In this document: positions 7,936 through 17,238 of the stretch, piece by piece
Numbering within the stretch: position 1 is the first letter of the stretch
Layout: each line of letters starts with the position of its first letter
Program-made: the position numbers and the translations under genes
From: Halonatronomonas sp964558325
GTDB taxonomy: Bacteria > Bacillota > Halanaerobiia > Halanaerobiales > Halarsenatibacteraceae
Direction of reading: 5' to 3'
DNA: 64,000 bases
NCBI GenBank assembly: GCA_964558325.1
Contig: CAZLCX010000011.1
Span: forward strand, 1-64,000
Notes under the pieces: generated by a model
The model's database searches: none
The model's input: only the letters and a program-made list of their open reading frames with translations
Told to the model about the DNA's origin: nothing

Positions 7936-9096
7936 CTACCTCCTGGCAAGCTTGCTCTCAAGCCTATCCAATCTATGGTCTAAAGCATCTCGTTTATCCT
8001 TCCAGTCCGAGATATAATACCGCCTGGAAAAAAGAAACTTCTTTGCCGTCTCAACTAATTTTAAGGCCGATCTATAATCATTTACCTGATGTTCGTAATA
8101 CTTAGCCAGCTCAATCCAGGGAAAGAGGCCTCCTCGCTTCTCTCTAATCATAGCCTGCCAGATCTCAACTGCTTTTTCATGTAAATCAGCCCGTTTGTAC
8201 TGCCAGGTCAGCTTAGTCTCAATCCTGGTCAGCAGTCTCTCTGAATCCTGCAATTCTCTGGACCTTTCATATAAGCTGATACTCTTTTCTAACTGCTCAT
8301 TCTTCTCAAATAGATACCCTAAATTATAGGCCAGATTGCCATCCAAATCAATAGAATCCCCTAGCTTAACGACCTCAACAATCTGGTTGGCCAGACTTAT
8401 CATAGAGATAATATCATCCTTATTATGCTCAATAATCGGTCGCAGCAGACTAAAATCTTTCCTTTTTAGATATCGAAAATACTGCTCAGGAACCTGGCTG
8501 CCATCAATATCTGCTCCCCGCTCAAAATCTATGACCTGCCATTCTAAAGCCTTCAGGCTGCAGGAGGGCAAATGCCGCCATAAACTTCTGGCAGGATGCA
8601 AAAGATCAATATGATTATCCAGGGCCGGCGGCTTCAGTCTATTCATAATAAATCTATCTTTTAAAAGAGGGAAATCATAACATTTCCCATTAAAAGTCAC
8701 CAGGTTATTTCGCTCCTCAATTCTCCTGCTAACAGCCTCAAGCTGGTCAGGTTCTTCATCATAATCCCGCATGATATACTGCTCAAGAACAACTTCACTG
8801 CCGGCAAAATAGGCCATCCCGATCATAAACGCCACAGTTCCGGCACCTCCGGCCAGGCCTGTCGTTTCTGTATCTAAAAATAGCAGCTCCTCTTTTGCAA
8901 TCCCTTCAGGCAGATCAAATAATTCCCCTGCCTCCTTAAAGGGATACTCAGGAAAATCTTCCAGCCTATAGCTGCCGTGCCTATAAGATAGAGGATATCG
9001 CTTCTCCTCAAGATAAACAGTGGCTGGCTCGCTAACTCTATTATCCTCTTGCCTTTTCTGACCTGGCATTTTCTTTAATTTTTCCCTTAGATTCAT
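7936..9096 (-). CDS. mrfB: Ribonuclease H-like exonuclease with TPR-type tail (MrfB/YprB family)
   Basis: 386 aa. The N-terminal exonuclease domain has FLDTETTGLAGG (about residue 73), the DEDD-type metal site, then VTFNGKCYDFPLLKDRF and NHIDLLHPARSLWRHLPSCSL, and ends near HNKDDIISMISL. The C-terminal part is helical with repeats resembling TPRs. In Bacillus subtilis the mrfA-mrfB pair (yprA-yprB) acts in a mitomycin C repair route, the nuclease working with the helicase. Here the start lies 56 bases inside the mrfA coding region, with its own site (GCGAGG), so translation is coupled. Confidence 0.88.
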   Translation of the reverse strand: MNLREKLKKMPGQKRQEDNRVSEPATVYLEEKRYPLSYRHGSYRLEDFPEYPFKEAGELFDLPEGIAKEELLFLDTETTGLAGGAGTVAFMIGMAYFAGSEVVLEQYIMRDYDEEPDQLEAVSRRIEERNNLVTFNGKCYDFPLLKDRFIMNRLKPPALDNHIDLLHPARSLWRHLPSCSLKALEWQVIDFERGADIDGSQVPEQYFRYLKRKDFSLLRPIIEHNKDDIISMISLANQIVEVVKLGDSIDLDGNLAYNLGYLFEKNEQLEKSISLYERSRELQDSERLLTRIETKLTWQYKRADLHEKAVEIWQAMIREKRGGLFPWIELAKYYEHQVNDYRSALKLVETAKKFLFSRRYYISDWKDKRDALDHRLDRLESKLARR

Positions 9097-11341
9097 AATT
9101 ATCGCCTCGCTTTAAGCTGGTCAGAATTAAATCTGCATCTTCCTTGGCAGTCAGGCCAACCTCACTGCCTGGGCCAACACAGGAAGGACAACCCTGCTCA
9201 CAGGGACAGTCCGTTAATAGCTCATGGGCCCGGTCCAGCAATTTACCATGCACCCTAAATAGTTTTTCGCTTAAGCCAATCCCGCCAGGATAACTGTCAT
9301 AGAAGAAAACAGTCGGCAGACCGGTAAAAGGTGACTTAATCTGAACAGTATTATTTAAATCCCTGGGATCAGCCAGCAAAAATAAGGGGGCAATATTCTC
9401 AATTAAGTTGGCAATTCCAATCAGCCCATTTTCCAGCTTATTCTGGCCAAGCTTTTCCTTTAACTCAGCCGGAGCTGTCAGCCAGTAGGCAGTCGTATGC
9501 ATCTCCTGTTCTGGCAGATTAATATCGCCGTAACCAACATTTTCATGGCTGTTAAATTTAACCTTTTTAAACATTGTCGCCCTGGCAGTTACTGAAACTT
9601 CGCCATGGCCATAAAGCTTCTCGCCGACACCCTGACGTTCAAAATCCTCTAAAACCTTAAGCTCCACAGCCAGAGAGGCATCGGTATAATAATTGACATC
9701 CACCTTCTTAACCAGGGCCCGGCGGTCCTCAAAATCAAGCTCCTGAACCTGGTACTGATCGCCCCCGTGAATATAAATAGCCTTCTCATGAATAGTCGTC
9801 GGAGCGGCAAAATAATCAACCTTACCGATCACCTGATTCCGGTTGCCAGTCATATCTATCACAGCAAAATCATCACTGGAAGCACTCCGTAAGCTTATCT
9901 CCTGGGCCGGATACTTATCTGTCATCCAGTACCATCTGCCATTTCTAAAATGCAAGACCCTCTCTTCAACTAAATAATCTAAGATCTCAGCAGTCGACTC
10001 AACTCCAAAGACCTCGCCCTCCTCAAAGGGCAGTTCAAAGGCAGCACATTTAATGTGAGAGATTAAGATCAATAAATTATTCGGATTTATCAGCCCACTC
10101 TCAGGGGGCTGCTGGAAGAAATAATCAGGATGATTGATCATAAACTGATCTAAAGGGCTGGAGGAAGCAACTAAAATAGTCAGAGCCCGCTGCTGGCCCC
10201 GGCCAGCCCGGCCGGCCTGCTGCCAAACAGAGGAAACAGCCCCAGGATAGCCGGCAATCAGGCAGGCCTCAAGCTGGCCAATATCTATCCCTAACTCCAG
10301 GGCATTGGTACTGATAACCCCGAGAATCGAGCCATCCCGGAGCCCCTCTTCAATCCGCCGCCGCTCACCAGGAAGATAGCCGCCCCGATAACCGGCAATC
10401 TCACTATTAGCTGAAATCTCCTCCTTTAAATAGGAAAGCAGAAGCTCAGTATTAAGCCTGGTCCTGGTAAAGACAATCGTCGAAATCTTATTTTTCAGCA
10501 AGCGCCTGGCCAGATACTTGCTTTCCAGGACATAACTCTTTCTAATCCCCAGTTCCTTATTGACTATCGGCGGATTATAAAAGAAGAAATCCCTGGGCCC
10601 CTGGGGAGCCCCGTTATTATTAACAAGTTCAACATCTTTACCAATCAACCTGCTGGCCAGTTCAGCTGGATTGGCAATAGTAGCTGAAGCTGTAATAAAG
10701 ACAGGGTCAGCCCCATAGAATTTAGCAATCCGCTTAAGCCGCCGGATCACATTGGCCACATGGCTGCCAAAAACCCCTCGATAACTGTGAACCTCATCAA
10801 TCACAACATAATCAAGATTCTCAAAGAGTTTAACCCATTTGGTATGATGGGGCAGAATCCCGGTATGAAGCATATCAGGATTGGTCAGCACAATATGGCC
10901 GGCCTGACGGATACTCTTTCTAACCGAAGGCCTGGTATCGCCGTCATAGGTATAAGTCTTAACCCCGGCAGCCAGCTCCTCTGACAGCTCCAGTAACTCA
11001 TTTAGCTGATCCTGGGCTAAAGCTTTAGTGGGAAATAAATAAAGAGCCCGGCTCTCCTCAGCTTTCAAAATCCTATCAAGGACAGGCAGATTATAACAGA
11101 GGGTCTTACCTGAGGCAGTCGGGGTAACCACCACCGTATCCCTGCCCTTCTGGATATGCTTAATCGCCTCAGCCTGATGGCTGTAAAGCCTTTCAATTCC
11201 CTGTTTCTTTAAAACATCTACCAAACTATCAGCTAACCCCTCTGGGAAATCAGCAAAGCTGGCCTCCTGGCCTGGCAGTTCCCTGTAATGGGTCACTTCA
11301 TTTAAGTTCTTTAATTTATCAGCTAGTTGGACTAAATTCAT
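9041..11341 (-). CDS. mrfA: DEAD/DEAH-box helicase with DUF1998 zinc domain (MrfA/YprA family)
   Basis: 766 aa. Helicase motifs in order: Q-type region near residue 50 (YSHQAEAIKHI), Walker A TPTASGKTLCYN near 78-90, DEVH near 176, SATIANPAEL near 220, and motif VI QQAGRAGRGQQRA near 405. The C-terminus holds the four-cysteine cluster LTDCPCEQGCPSCVGPGSEVG typical of the MrfA C-terminal domain. In B. subtilis MrfA is a 3'-5' DNA helicase in mitomycin C lesion repair together with MrfB. Its ATG overlaps the upstream membrane-protein stop by one base, and its ribosome site (GGGGAGG) lies inside that gene. Confidence 0.93.
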   Translation of the reverse strand: MNLVQLADKLKNLNEVTHYRELPGQEASFADFPEGLADSLVDVLKKQGIERLYSHQAEAIKHIQKGRDTVVVTPTASGKTLCYNLPVLDRILKAEESRALYLFPTKALAQDQLNELLELSEELAAGVKTYTYDGDTRPSVRKSIRQAGHIVLTNPDMLHTGILPHHTKWVKLFENLDYVVIDEVHSYRGVFGSHVANVIRRLKRIAKFYGADPVFITASATIANPAELASRLIGKDVELVNNNGAPQGPRDFFFYNPPIVNKELGIRKSYVLESKYLARRLLKNKISTIVFTRTRLNTELLLSYLKEEISANSEIAGYRGGYLPGERRRIEEGLRDGSILGVISTNALELGIDIGQLEACLIAGYPGAVSSVWQQAGRAGRGQQRALTILVASSSPLDQFMINHPDYFFQQPPESGLINPNNLLILISHIKCAAFELPFEEGEVFGVESTAEILDYLVEERVLHFRNGRWYWMTDKYPAQEISLRSASSDDFAVIDMTGNRNQVIGKVDYFAAPTTIHEKAIYIHGGDQYQVQELDFEDRRALVKKVDVNYYTDASLAVELKVLEDFERQGVGEKLYGHGEVSVTARATMFKKVKFNSHENVGYGDINLPEQEMHTTAYWLTAPAELKEKLGQNKLENGLIGIANLIENIAPLFLLADPRDLNNTVQIKSPFTGLPTVFFYDSYPGGIGLSEKLFRVHGKLLDRAHELLTDCPCEQGCPSCVGPGSEVGLTAKEDADLILTSLKRGDNYESKGKIKENARSEKARG

Positions 11342-12117
11342 TAAAAGATACCTCCCCAGCCAACATGCCAGAATAGAGCAGCCCAGAAATGAACCTGAAC
11401 AGCAGCTAGAAACCCCTGCCGTCTGTACTGCCAGGCAGCCAGCATCCCAAGGCTGCCATACATTAATAACAACTGGACAAGTAAGAGTCCAGGAATATTA
11501 AAGATTGACTCAACTCCATAGCTATAAATTAGATTAGGCAAATACGAGAAAACATAAACTAACCCTGAAAAACCAGCCAGGGGCCAGAAAATCCGGTTGA
11601 TAATCCTCTCCTTCGCCTCCAGGCCAATCCCCCCAAATTTTCTCCAGAGCAGGACAAGTAGATAGGCACCAAAGGGAATTAAAAATAACCGGAATAATAA
11701 TTCACCACTTAAAGCAGAAATCAATACAAGCAGGATGGCCTCTGGAATTTCTGGCTGAGGCAGATACCCTAAATTATGTAAAGGAGCAAAGCTCAAATCT
11801 AAAAAGATATATAATAAGGTTAAGATAAAACCAATTAAAAAAGGTTCCAGCCAGTAACTCAAACCAGGGTATTGATCAGGCCAGATCCCAGGCAAGTTAA
11901 ACTCCCTGCCAAGCTTTATTCCATATAAGCCTAAAATCCCGTATAAAAATAAAACTATTATCATATTCAGGACAATCTGTAAAACAACTGGTAAAGGCAG
12001 ACTATTAGTAATAAACTGATTGCCACCAGAGATAAAACTATTGAATCCAGTCAAAATTGTTAGACCTGAAATCATGACCAGATATGTTTTAAGTTCCAAA
12101 TTTCTATTGGCTTCCAA
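11341..12117 (-). CDS. Polytopic membrane protein, possibly CPBP-type
   Basis: 258 aa with about seven hydrophobic segments. The stretch SGELLFRLFLIPFGAYLL (around residue 140) resembles the EExxxR motif of CPBP (Abi) intramembrane proteases, but with one acidic residue instead of two, and I cannot find clear partner histidines apart from HFWAALFWHVGW at the C-terminus. It is the first gene of the mrfA-mrfB operon. The family assignment is tentative. Confidence 0.6.
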   Translation of the reverse strand: MEANRNLELKTYLVMISGLTILTGFNSFISGGNQFITNSLPLPVVLQIVLNMIIVLFLYGILGLYGIKLGREFNLPGIWPDQYPGLSYWLEPFLIGFILTLLYIFLDLSFAPLHNLGYLPQPEIPEAILLVLISALSGELLFRLFLIPFGAYLLVLLWRKFGGIGLEAKERIINRIFWPLAGFSGLVYVFSYLPNLIYSYGVESIFNIPGLLLVQLLLMYGSLGMLAAWQYRRQGFLAAVQVHFWAALFWHVGWGGIF

Positions 12118-12133
12118 CTAAACCCCTCCTGAT

Positions 12134-12173
12134 AAAAAAGCCTGCTCAGAAAAAGAACCTTTTCTGGTCAGGC
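12134..12173 (-). terminator. Terminator downstream of array A
   Basis: Interrupted stem GCCTG..CAGAAA / TTTCTG..CAGGC with an 8-base loop, followed on the minus strand by six T. It ends transcripts coming from the YibE/F gene and array A. Confidence 0.85.
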
Positions 12174-12218
12174 CCCACCTGATTTATCTTGCTTTTATCC
12201 AGACAAAAACCGATTCTC

Positions 12219-12273
12219 CTCCGGGAATGCTCCGGCAGTGCTGCGGCAGTGCTCCGGCTATGTTCCAGGAACA
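12219..12273. repeat. Array A: five degenerate 11-bp tandem units (CTCCGG type)
   Basis: Read on the plus strand the units are CTCCGGGAATG, CTCCGGCAGTG, CTGCGGCAGTG, CTCCGGCTATG and TTCCAGGAACA, in exact 11-base register. The first six bases are conserved and the last five vary. It lies between the YibE/F stop codon and an intrinsic terminator. It is the same family as array D at 52009. Confidence 0.9.
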
Positions 12274-12423
12274 ACTCACACCAGACCTATTATTAATTCA
12301 TAATTCACCCTAATCAATTTAATTTATCCCTTAACAAATAAGAATATTCGAACATACGTTAATTATACCAGTTAAAAATCGTAACTGCAATCAGGCAACT
12401 TAGTATTTAACTATTTTCTATAA

Positions 12424-13578
12424 TTATTTCCGGCGACTGGTATAAAAGAACGAGGCCAGCAGTGCCGTAACAGGGATTGTAATTATCAGACCTATAGTTC
12501 CAGCCAGCCCTCTAACCACTTCAGTGGCCACCAGATCAAAATTAATCAGGTCAACCCAGCCCCCACTAAAGTGATAAAATAAAATTAATAAAGAAAGGGA
12601 GCTGCCAACATAAGCCAGAATCAGAGTATTGGCCATCGTTCCGATTATATCTTTACCTGTAGCAATACCAATCTTATATAGCTTTCTGGCTGAAATCTTC
12701 TGATCATTCTTCCAGGTATTTTCTGTAAAAGAGGCTATCGACATGGCCACATCAGTAACTGCCCCTAAGGAACCAATGATAATTCCAGAAAATAATATCC
12801 CCTTGGGATCCAATTCAAGCCCTGAGCCAACCAACAGTCTGGCTTCTTCGTTACTAAGCCCGGTCAGACTTACAAGTTGACCGAAACCATAAGCCAGAAG
12901 ACCTGCGACCAAAACACCGGTAACTGTACCTATAATAGCAATCAGAGATTTTAATTTCCAGCCCCCAATAATTCCATGAATTATTACAATCATAACTATT
13001 GAAACAGCAACTGTTGTCGGTATCGGAGCCGCCCCTTCAGCCAGAGCCGGAATCAGATAGAAAAATACAATCGCTAGGGTCAGCAACAGGGTGATAATCG
13101 TCTTAACCCCCTGCTTTTTGGCCACCACTACCAGCACCAATAAAGTCAGAACCCCTAAATATAAAAGTCCCCTTTCCCTGGCCAGGTCATAAAAGTAAGC
13201 ATCAGCAACTTCACCATCTTCAATATAAGCCTGAAGGATTATTCTCTGGCCTTCCTCAAGCCGCTGATCACCATAAATAGTATTTTCCATAACAGCATGT
13301 TCTGCTTTAATAACCTCTCCGGCAAATTCTCCAGAACTGATTTCAACTTCCAGCATCTGTCTTAAACTTAAATACTCATCTGGATTCTCCTCAGTGGTTA
13401 AATCAACAATCCTACCCCGGAGATACTCCTCATTAGCATCAGGAGCAGGCTGCTGACCAAACTGATCAGAGCCCATCTCATCACCGCCAGAATCATCAAC
13501 AGCCAGAGCAGGACCAGCCAGCAGAACCACCAATAAAAACACTATAAATACATATAATAATCTCTCTACTCTCTTCAT
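12424..13578 (-). CDS. YibE/F-family membrane protein
   Basis: 384 aa. A signal peptide (residues 5-26, ending AGPALA) is followed by an extracytoplasmic domain of about 100 residues with an OB-like feel (LRGRIVDLTTEENPDEYLSL..., GQRIILQAYIEDGEVADAYFYDLAR). Seven or so membrane segments fill the rest, with GSGLELDPKGILFSGIIIGSLGAVTDVAMSIA, the most conserved stretch of the family. Its molecular role is unknown. Arrays of 11-bp units lie on both sides of the gene. The ATG is preceded by GGAGTGGTG. Confidence 0.85.
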   Translation of the reverse strand: MKRVERLLYVFIVFLLVVLLAGPALAVDDSGGDEMGSDQFGQQPAPDANEEYLRGRIVDLTTEENPDEYLSLRQMLEVEISSGEFAGEVIKAEHAVMENTIYGDQRLEEGQRIILQAYIEDGEVADAYFYDLARERGLLYLGVLTLLVLVVVAKKQGVKTIITLLLTLAIVFFYLIPALAEGAAPIPTTVAVSIVMIVIIHGIIGGWKLKSLIAIIGTVTGVLVAGLLAYGFGQLVSLTGLSNEEARLLVGSGLELDPKGILFSGIIIGSLGAVTDVAMSIASFTENTWKNDQKISARKLYKIGIATGKDIIGTMANTLILAYVGSSLSLLILFYHFSGGWVDLINFDLVATEVVRGLAGTIGLIITIPVTALLASFFYTSRRK

Positions 13579-13660
13579 TATCTAAATTCACCACTCCAAT
13601 TATTTCTACTAACTATTTAATTCTAGCTGCTGGCTGATATTCCTGCTTATCTAATTAAAA

Positions 13661-13696
13661 TAAAAAAGTCTCAACCAGAGCATTTCCAGTCGAGAC
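13661..13696 (-). terminator. Terminator downstream of array B
   Basis: Stem GTCTC/GAGAC extended by wobble pairs around the loop, followed on the minus strand by six T. It separates array B and the upstream gene from the YibE/F gene. Confidence 0.75.
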
Positions 13697-13750
13697 AGCT
13701 AAATTCTATTTAATTTATCTTATTTTCCTCTTAAATAAATCCCCTTAAGA

Positions 13751-13838
13751 TTCGGTAAAGCTTCGGCCTGAGTTCGGTTCAGGCTCGGTTCAGCTTCGGT
13801 TTAATTACGGCCCAATTTCGCTTGCGCCTGGGCTTCAT
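13751..13838. repeat. Array B: eight degenerate 11-bp tandem units (TTCGGT type)
   Basis: Plus-strand units in exact register: TTCGGTAAAGC, TTCGGCCTGAG, TTCGGTTCAGG, CTCGGTTCAGC, TTCGGTTTAAT, TACGGCCCAAT, TTCGCTTGCGC, CTGGGCTTCAT. The array abuts the stop codon of the gene ending at 13840 and precedes an intrinsic terminator on the minus strand. It is the same type as array C at 51690. Confidence 0.9.
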
Positions 13839-13839
13839 T

Positions 13840-14214
13840 TTAATTCCAACTTGAAATCCCTCTATTAATGAGGGAAACTAATAGGTTCCGATTCTTTAAT
13901 AAAAGCCTGACTATCCCAATAGAAACAACAAAAAAGTAAACTGATAGAGCCATAGCTCCAAAGAAGGAATAAAATAACGGCAAGAAAAATGTAGCTATTC
14001 CAAAAGCAAGTGTCAATAAACCTAACTGAATCTGAAAAGTATAAATCTTATTCTTAACTAACTTATCGTTAGTTTTATAAATTTTAATCTCATTTTTATA
14101 TAATAAAAGTCCTGCTAAAGAAAATAAAAGTCCTATAAATATCAGCGAGTAAATAATAGACCATCCCCTAAAAATATTTCTTAGATTCACCGTTATATAT
14201 CTTATCACAGCCAT
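13840..14214 (-). CDS. Hypothetical small membrane protein
   Basis: A 124-aa protein I do not recognise. Three hydrophobic stretches are visible, about residues 18-40, 62-82 and 85-107, with a charged loop YKNEIKIYKTNDKLVKNK between the first two. The codon pattern agrees with a real gene, but the ribosome site before the ATG is weak. It follows the PHP gene in the same direction. Its stop abuts array B. Confidence 0.6.
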   Translation of the reverse strand: MAVIRYITVNLRNIFRGWSIIYSLIFIGLLFSLAGLLLYKNEIKIYKTNDKLVKNKIYTFQIQLGLLTLAFGIATFFLPLFYSFFGAMALSVYFFVVSIGIVRLLLKNRNLLVSLINRGISSWN

Positions 14215-14256
14215 CTAAGAAATGCAACCAGTTTAAAGTGCAGCCAACCTGAAAAT

Positions 14257-14904
14257 TTAAACTGCTTCTGCTCTTTCTAAAGTTTTTAGAGACAGGTATT
14301 GATCTTTATGCCGATATAATGGTCTAACCCTGCCTGAACGGACAGCATTAATAAAATCTATTTCATTATTAACCTCTGCTTCAACTTCAGTTATATATTT
14401 ACCAACTCGCCCAGGTCTATGGGCATCACTCCCACCTAAAAGGGGCAGATTATTATAATTTGCAGATTTCCTGGCCAAATAATTATTCCTGTTACTGGTT
14501 GAACCATTTAAACCCTCAATTCCATGGAGCAACTCAGCTAAATTATCTATATTATCACCAATCCCCCGATAATTATTCCTAAAGGGATGGGCTGCAATGG
14601 CAATTCCACCAGCCCTTGCAACTTCTGCTAAAAGAACATTTGCCGGAATAACTTTATCTGGCAGCCTGTCAAGACCAAAGACTAAAATATCTCCCTGCCT
14701 GGTAAGAACCTCAGCTCCAACAATAATCTTTAAGTCATAAATAGCTTCATATTTATCAAGATAAGCCTTAAAACCTTTACTTTCATGGTCTGTTATACAG
14801 ACCCCATCCAGCCCTGCTGCCACAGCCTCTTCAAAGACCTGCTCAGGACTCAGATGACTATCAGCTGAAAATAAATTTTCATGTACATGAATATCGAATA
14901 ACAT
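14257..14904 (-). CDS. PHP-domain phosphoesterase
   Basis: 215 aa, a polymerase/histidinol-phosphatase-type metal-dependent hydrolase. Metal-ligand motifs are FDIHVHENLFS at the N-terminus, GVCITDHESKGFK, IVGAEVLT, AIAAHPFR and LGGSDAHRPGRVGKY. This matches short PHP proteins acting on phosphate esters; the substrate is not known. I start at the second of two adjacent ATGs, 7 bases after GGTGG. A start at 14922 is possible but would place the ribosome site inside the gene. Confidence 0.85.
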   Translation of the reverse strand: MLFDIHVHENLFSADSHLSPEQVFEEAVAAGLDGVCITDHESKGFKAYLDKYEAIYDLKIIVGAEVLTRQGDILVFGLDRLPDKVIPANVLLAEVARAGGIAIAAHPFRNNYRGIGDNIDNLAELLHGIEGLNGSTSNRNNYLARKSANYNNLPLLGGSDAHRPGRVGKYITEVEAEVNNEIDFINAVRSGRVRPLYRHKDQYLSLKTLERAEAV

Positions 14905-15023
14905 CATCTCACCACCAGCCATTTATTTCAAAAACAACTGGTGCCATTATATCGAATTTCAAATAATAAGTCAACAAATTTTATAGAATATATAAAATAG
15001 TTTTATAAGAATTAAATTAACCT

Positions 15024-16262
15024 CTAAAATTCTCCTTCTATCATTTCAAAGACCGACTTCCAATTTAGAGACTGGACAGCCTTTTTATATTCAGTATCCT
15101 TTAAGAAGTCCAGCTCAGCAATTTTAGCAAGCTGTTCCCTGACTGCAGCTGCAAGCCTCTTCTCATAATCAGGCAGTTCTGATTCCACCGGTTTATCAAC
15201 ATCCTTAAGCGGCGGCAGCTCAACAAAATCTATCGTCCCGGCTTTTTTAATATATCCTGGTATTTTATTCCTTACCCCAGGCAGATCGCTGCAAACAACC
15301 CGCAGGCCTGATGCAAGGGCTTCCAGGATCACCAGGGCAAAACCTTCATAGAATGAGGGCAGACATAACAGATCAGCTGACCTTAATCTTCTGGCAACCT
15401 CAGCCTGACTGAGCTGGCCGGTAAATTCAACTTCCTGTTTTAACTGATTGGCCCTATCTTTAATCTCCTGAGCCTCAACTCCCTGCCCTGAACCAATAAA
15501 TGTAATTTTTAAATTCTTATCACTTATCATTTCAAGAGCTCTAATCAAGGAAATAACACCTTTCGAATAACTCAATTTACCGACATAAACTAGTTCAGGC
15601 TTCTCTTTACTCTGTTTTTCAATAAACTCTTCATCAGTCGGCAAAGAAAAATACTGGCTATTATAACCTAATCCAGTAACCTTAATCTTATTTATCCCGA
15701 TTGAAAAGTGCTTGGCTATCAGCTCTTTCTGGACATCATTTAGAGCAAAAACCTGATCTAGATAACTCAATCCCTCTCTAAGTTCAGCTCCAAAACCAGG
15801 ATTCTGCTTTAACTGCCTGATTCCAGTCCCGTGGCAGATCGCCATGACCTTTAAATCCTGAAATTTTTTAGCAATTGCTCCAGATAATAACCAGAGATGA
15901 TGAGTAAGAATTACTGGATCATTAAAACGCTCTAATACCATTTCTAGTTTTGAAAAATAAGCCTTTAAAAACCTATCCTTCTGCTCGGCACTCATATTTT
16001 TATACTGACTGCTGGGATAAGGCATATTGTCGCTCATACCAAAGGGAGCAAAGTTTAGCTTATCTGAATTAAATAAAACAGGATAAAAATCTTCTCTGGC
16101 AATTCCAGCTAAATCCTGAAATGAACTCTCTTTAATCGCTGCCCCAATTACAGCCTGACTGTAACCGGCCTCTGCAGCATCATTATAAAGGGCCTGAAGA
16201 TAAATACCGCTCCCGGTCATTGCCGGTCTCTGACCAAGTATTTGAACCAGTTCTTTAGTCAT
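15024..16262 (-). CDS. Family 4 glycosyltransferase
   Basis: 412 aa with a GT-B fold. The N-terminal part ends around HHLWLLSGAIAKKF and MAICHGTGIRQL. The C-terminal nucleotide-sugar domain has PELVYVGKLSYSKGVISLIRAL and LLCLPSFYEGFALVILEALASGLRVVCSDLPG, including the E(x7)E retaining-GT4 motif. The acceptor and sugar are unknown. The start at 16262 follows AGGA inside the end of the cation-efflux gene; the two overlap by 8 bases, so they are translationally coupled, an odd functional pairing. Confidence 0.88.
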   Translation of the reverse strand: MTKELVQILGQRPAMTGSGIYLQALYNDAAEAGYSQAVIGAAIKESSFQDLAGIAREDFYPVLFNSDKLNFAPFGMSDNMPYPSSQYKNMSAEQKDRFLKAYFSKLEMVLERFNDPVILTHHLWLLSGAIAKKFQDLKVMAICHGTGIRQLKQNPGFGAELREGLSYLDQVFALNDVQKELIAKHFSIGINKIKVTGLGYNSQYFSLPTDEEFIEKQSKEKPELVYVGKLSYSKGVISLIRALEMISDKNLKITFIGSGQGVEAQEIKDRANQLKQEVEFTGQLSQAEVARRLRSADLLCLPSFYEGFALVILEALASGLRVVCSDLPGVRNKIPGYIKKAGTIDFVELPPLKDVDKPVESELPDYEKRLAAAVREQLAKIAELDFLKDTEYKKAVQSLNWKSVFEMIEGEF

Positions 16263-17157
16263 TGCCATCAGTCCTATTTCCAGTCTCCTCAGCAGGATCA
16301 ATATGAACTAAAACCTCTTCAGCTTCCTCATACTTATCAAGTAATTTTGACTTGACCCTGGCCGCAATTTCATGACCTTCTTCAACAGTTAAGCTAGGTG
16401 AAACTGCTATTTTAATATCTAAATATAAAACAGGCCCATTATATCGGCCTTTAATTTCAAATATATTTTTAACTCCATCAATTTCAATAATCTGATTTTT
16501 AATCTCCTGGATTTTCTGATCAGAGGGTGCCTTCCCTAACAGGGTCACAAAACCTTCCTCAAGTATCTCGTAACCCACTTTAAAGACCATTACTGCCACA
16601 ACCATACCAGCCACAGGATCTAAAAACCAGAACCCCAGCCTGGCAGCTGCAATTCCCAATAAAGCGGCAATTGAAGAATAGGCATCGCTCCTGTGATGCC
16701 AGGCATCTGCCTTTAAGGCCTGGTTATCTGTCTCTTCCCCGGCCTTCATCGTATATCGATACATCAACTCTTTAACCACAATTGAAATAAAGGCAGCATA
16801 TAAGGCCATAGTCCCTGGAATTGAAACTTTACCTGCCAGAAGGTTGCCGGCCATATTATAGGCTAAAAGAGAGGCGGTTATGAAAAGAAGCATCCCGATC
16901 ATTACTGCAGCCAGGGGCTCCGCCTGACCGTGACCGTAATGATGATTATCATCAGGTGGCTTGCTAGCAAAAGAAACAGCCAGAAGCACCCCGGCTGAAG
17001 AAGCTATATCAGAAATCGAATGGAAACCATCAGCCACCAGGGCTGCACTGGAAGCCAAAAAGCCCACTATAATCTTTAATAATGCCAGCAAGATATTGGC
17101 AATTATTGTTACCTTCAAGACCCGCTGACCGATATCAGTTCTAGTTTTAGTAAACAT
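16255..17157 (-). CDS. Cation diffusion facilitator (CDF) metal efflux transporter
   Basis: 300 aa with six membrane segments, then a C-terminal cytoplasmic ferredoxin-like domain (from about residue 205). The metal-site motifs are in TM2 (ADGFHSISDIAS) and TM5 (ADAWHHRSDAYSS), the HxxxD pattern of Zn/Fe/Mn CDF exporters. A histidine-bearing loop (DDNHHYGHG) is also present. Start ATG 17157 follows AGGTG at 8 bases; an upstream GTG is less likely. The exported metal cannot be fixed from the sequence. Confidence 0.93.
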   Translation of the reverse strand: MFTKTRTDIGQRVLKVTIIANILLALLKIIVGFLASSAALVADGFHSISDIASSAGVLLAVSFASKPPDDNHHYGHGQAEPLAAVMIGMLLFITASLLAYNMAGNLLAGKVSIPGTMALYAAFISIVVKELMYRYTMKAGEETDNQALKADAWHHRSDAYSSIAALLGIAAARLGFWFLDPVAGMVVAVMVFKVGYEILEEGFVTLLGKAPSDQKIQEIKNQIIEIDGVKNIFEIKGRYNGPVLYLDIKIAVSPSLTVEEGHEIAARVKSKLLDKYEEAEEVLVHIDPAEETGNRTDGND

Positions 17158-17238
17158 TAAACCCACACCTTTATAGAATTAATTATTAGTAACTAATTCT
17201 ATACTAACATATCAACCTTATATAAGTCTAGAGAATTG

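Larger units (their letters stand above)
12118..12423. other. Intergenic region with terminator and 11-bp array A
   Basis: 306 bases between the YibE/F gene and the CPBP-like gene, both on the minus strand. It holds an array of 11-bp units (12219-12273), then an intrinsic terminator (12134-12173) in minus-strand order. No ORF with a convincing ribosome site is seen. Confidence 0.8.

Noticed and set aside
11341..12117. Confident CPBP intramembrane protease
   Set aside because: The EExxxR motif is incomplete and the histidine sites are not clear, so it is listed only as a possible member.
12219..12273. CRISPR array as the explanation of arrays A-D
   Set aside because: The repeat period is 11 bases with a 6-base core; there are no 23-47 base repeats, no unique spacers of 30 bases and no cas genes.
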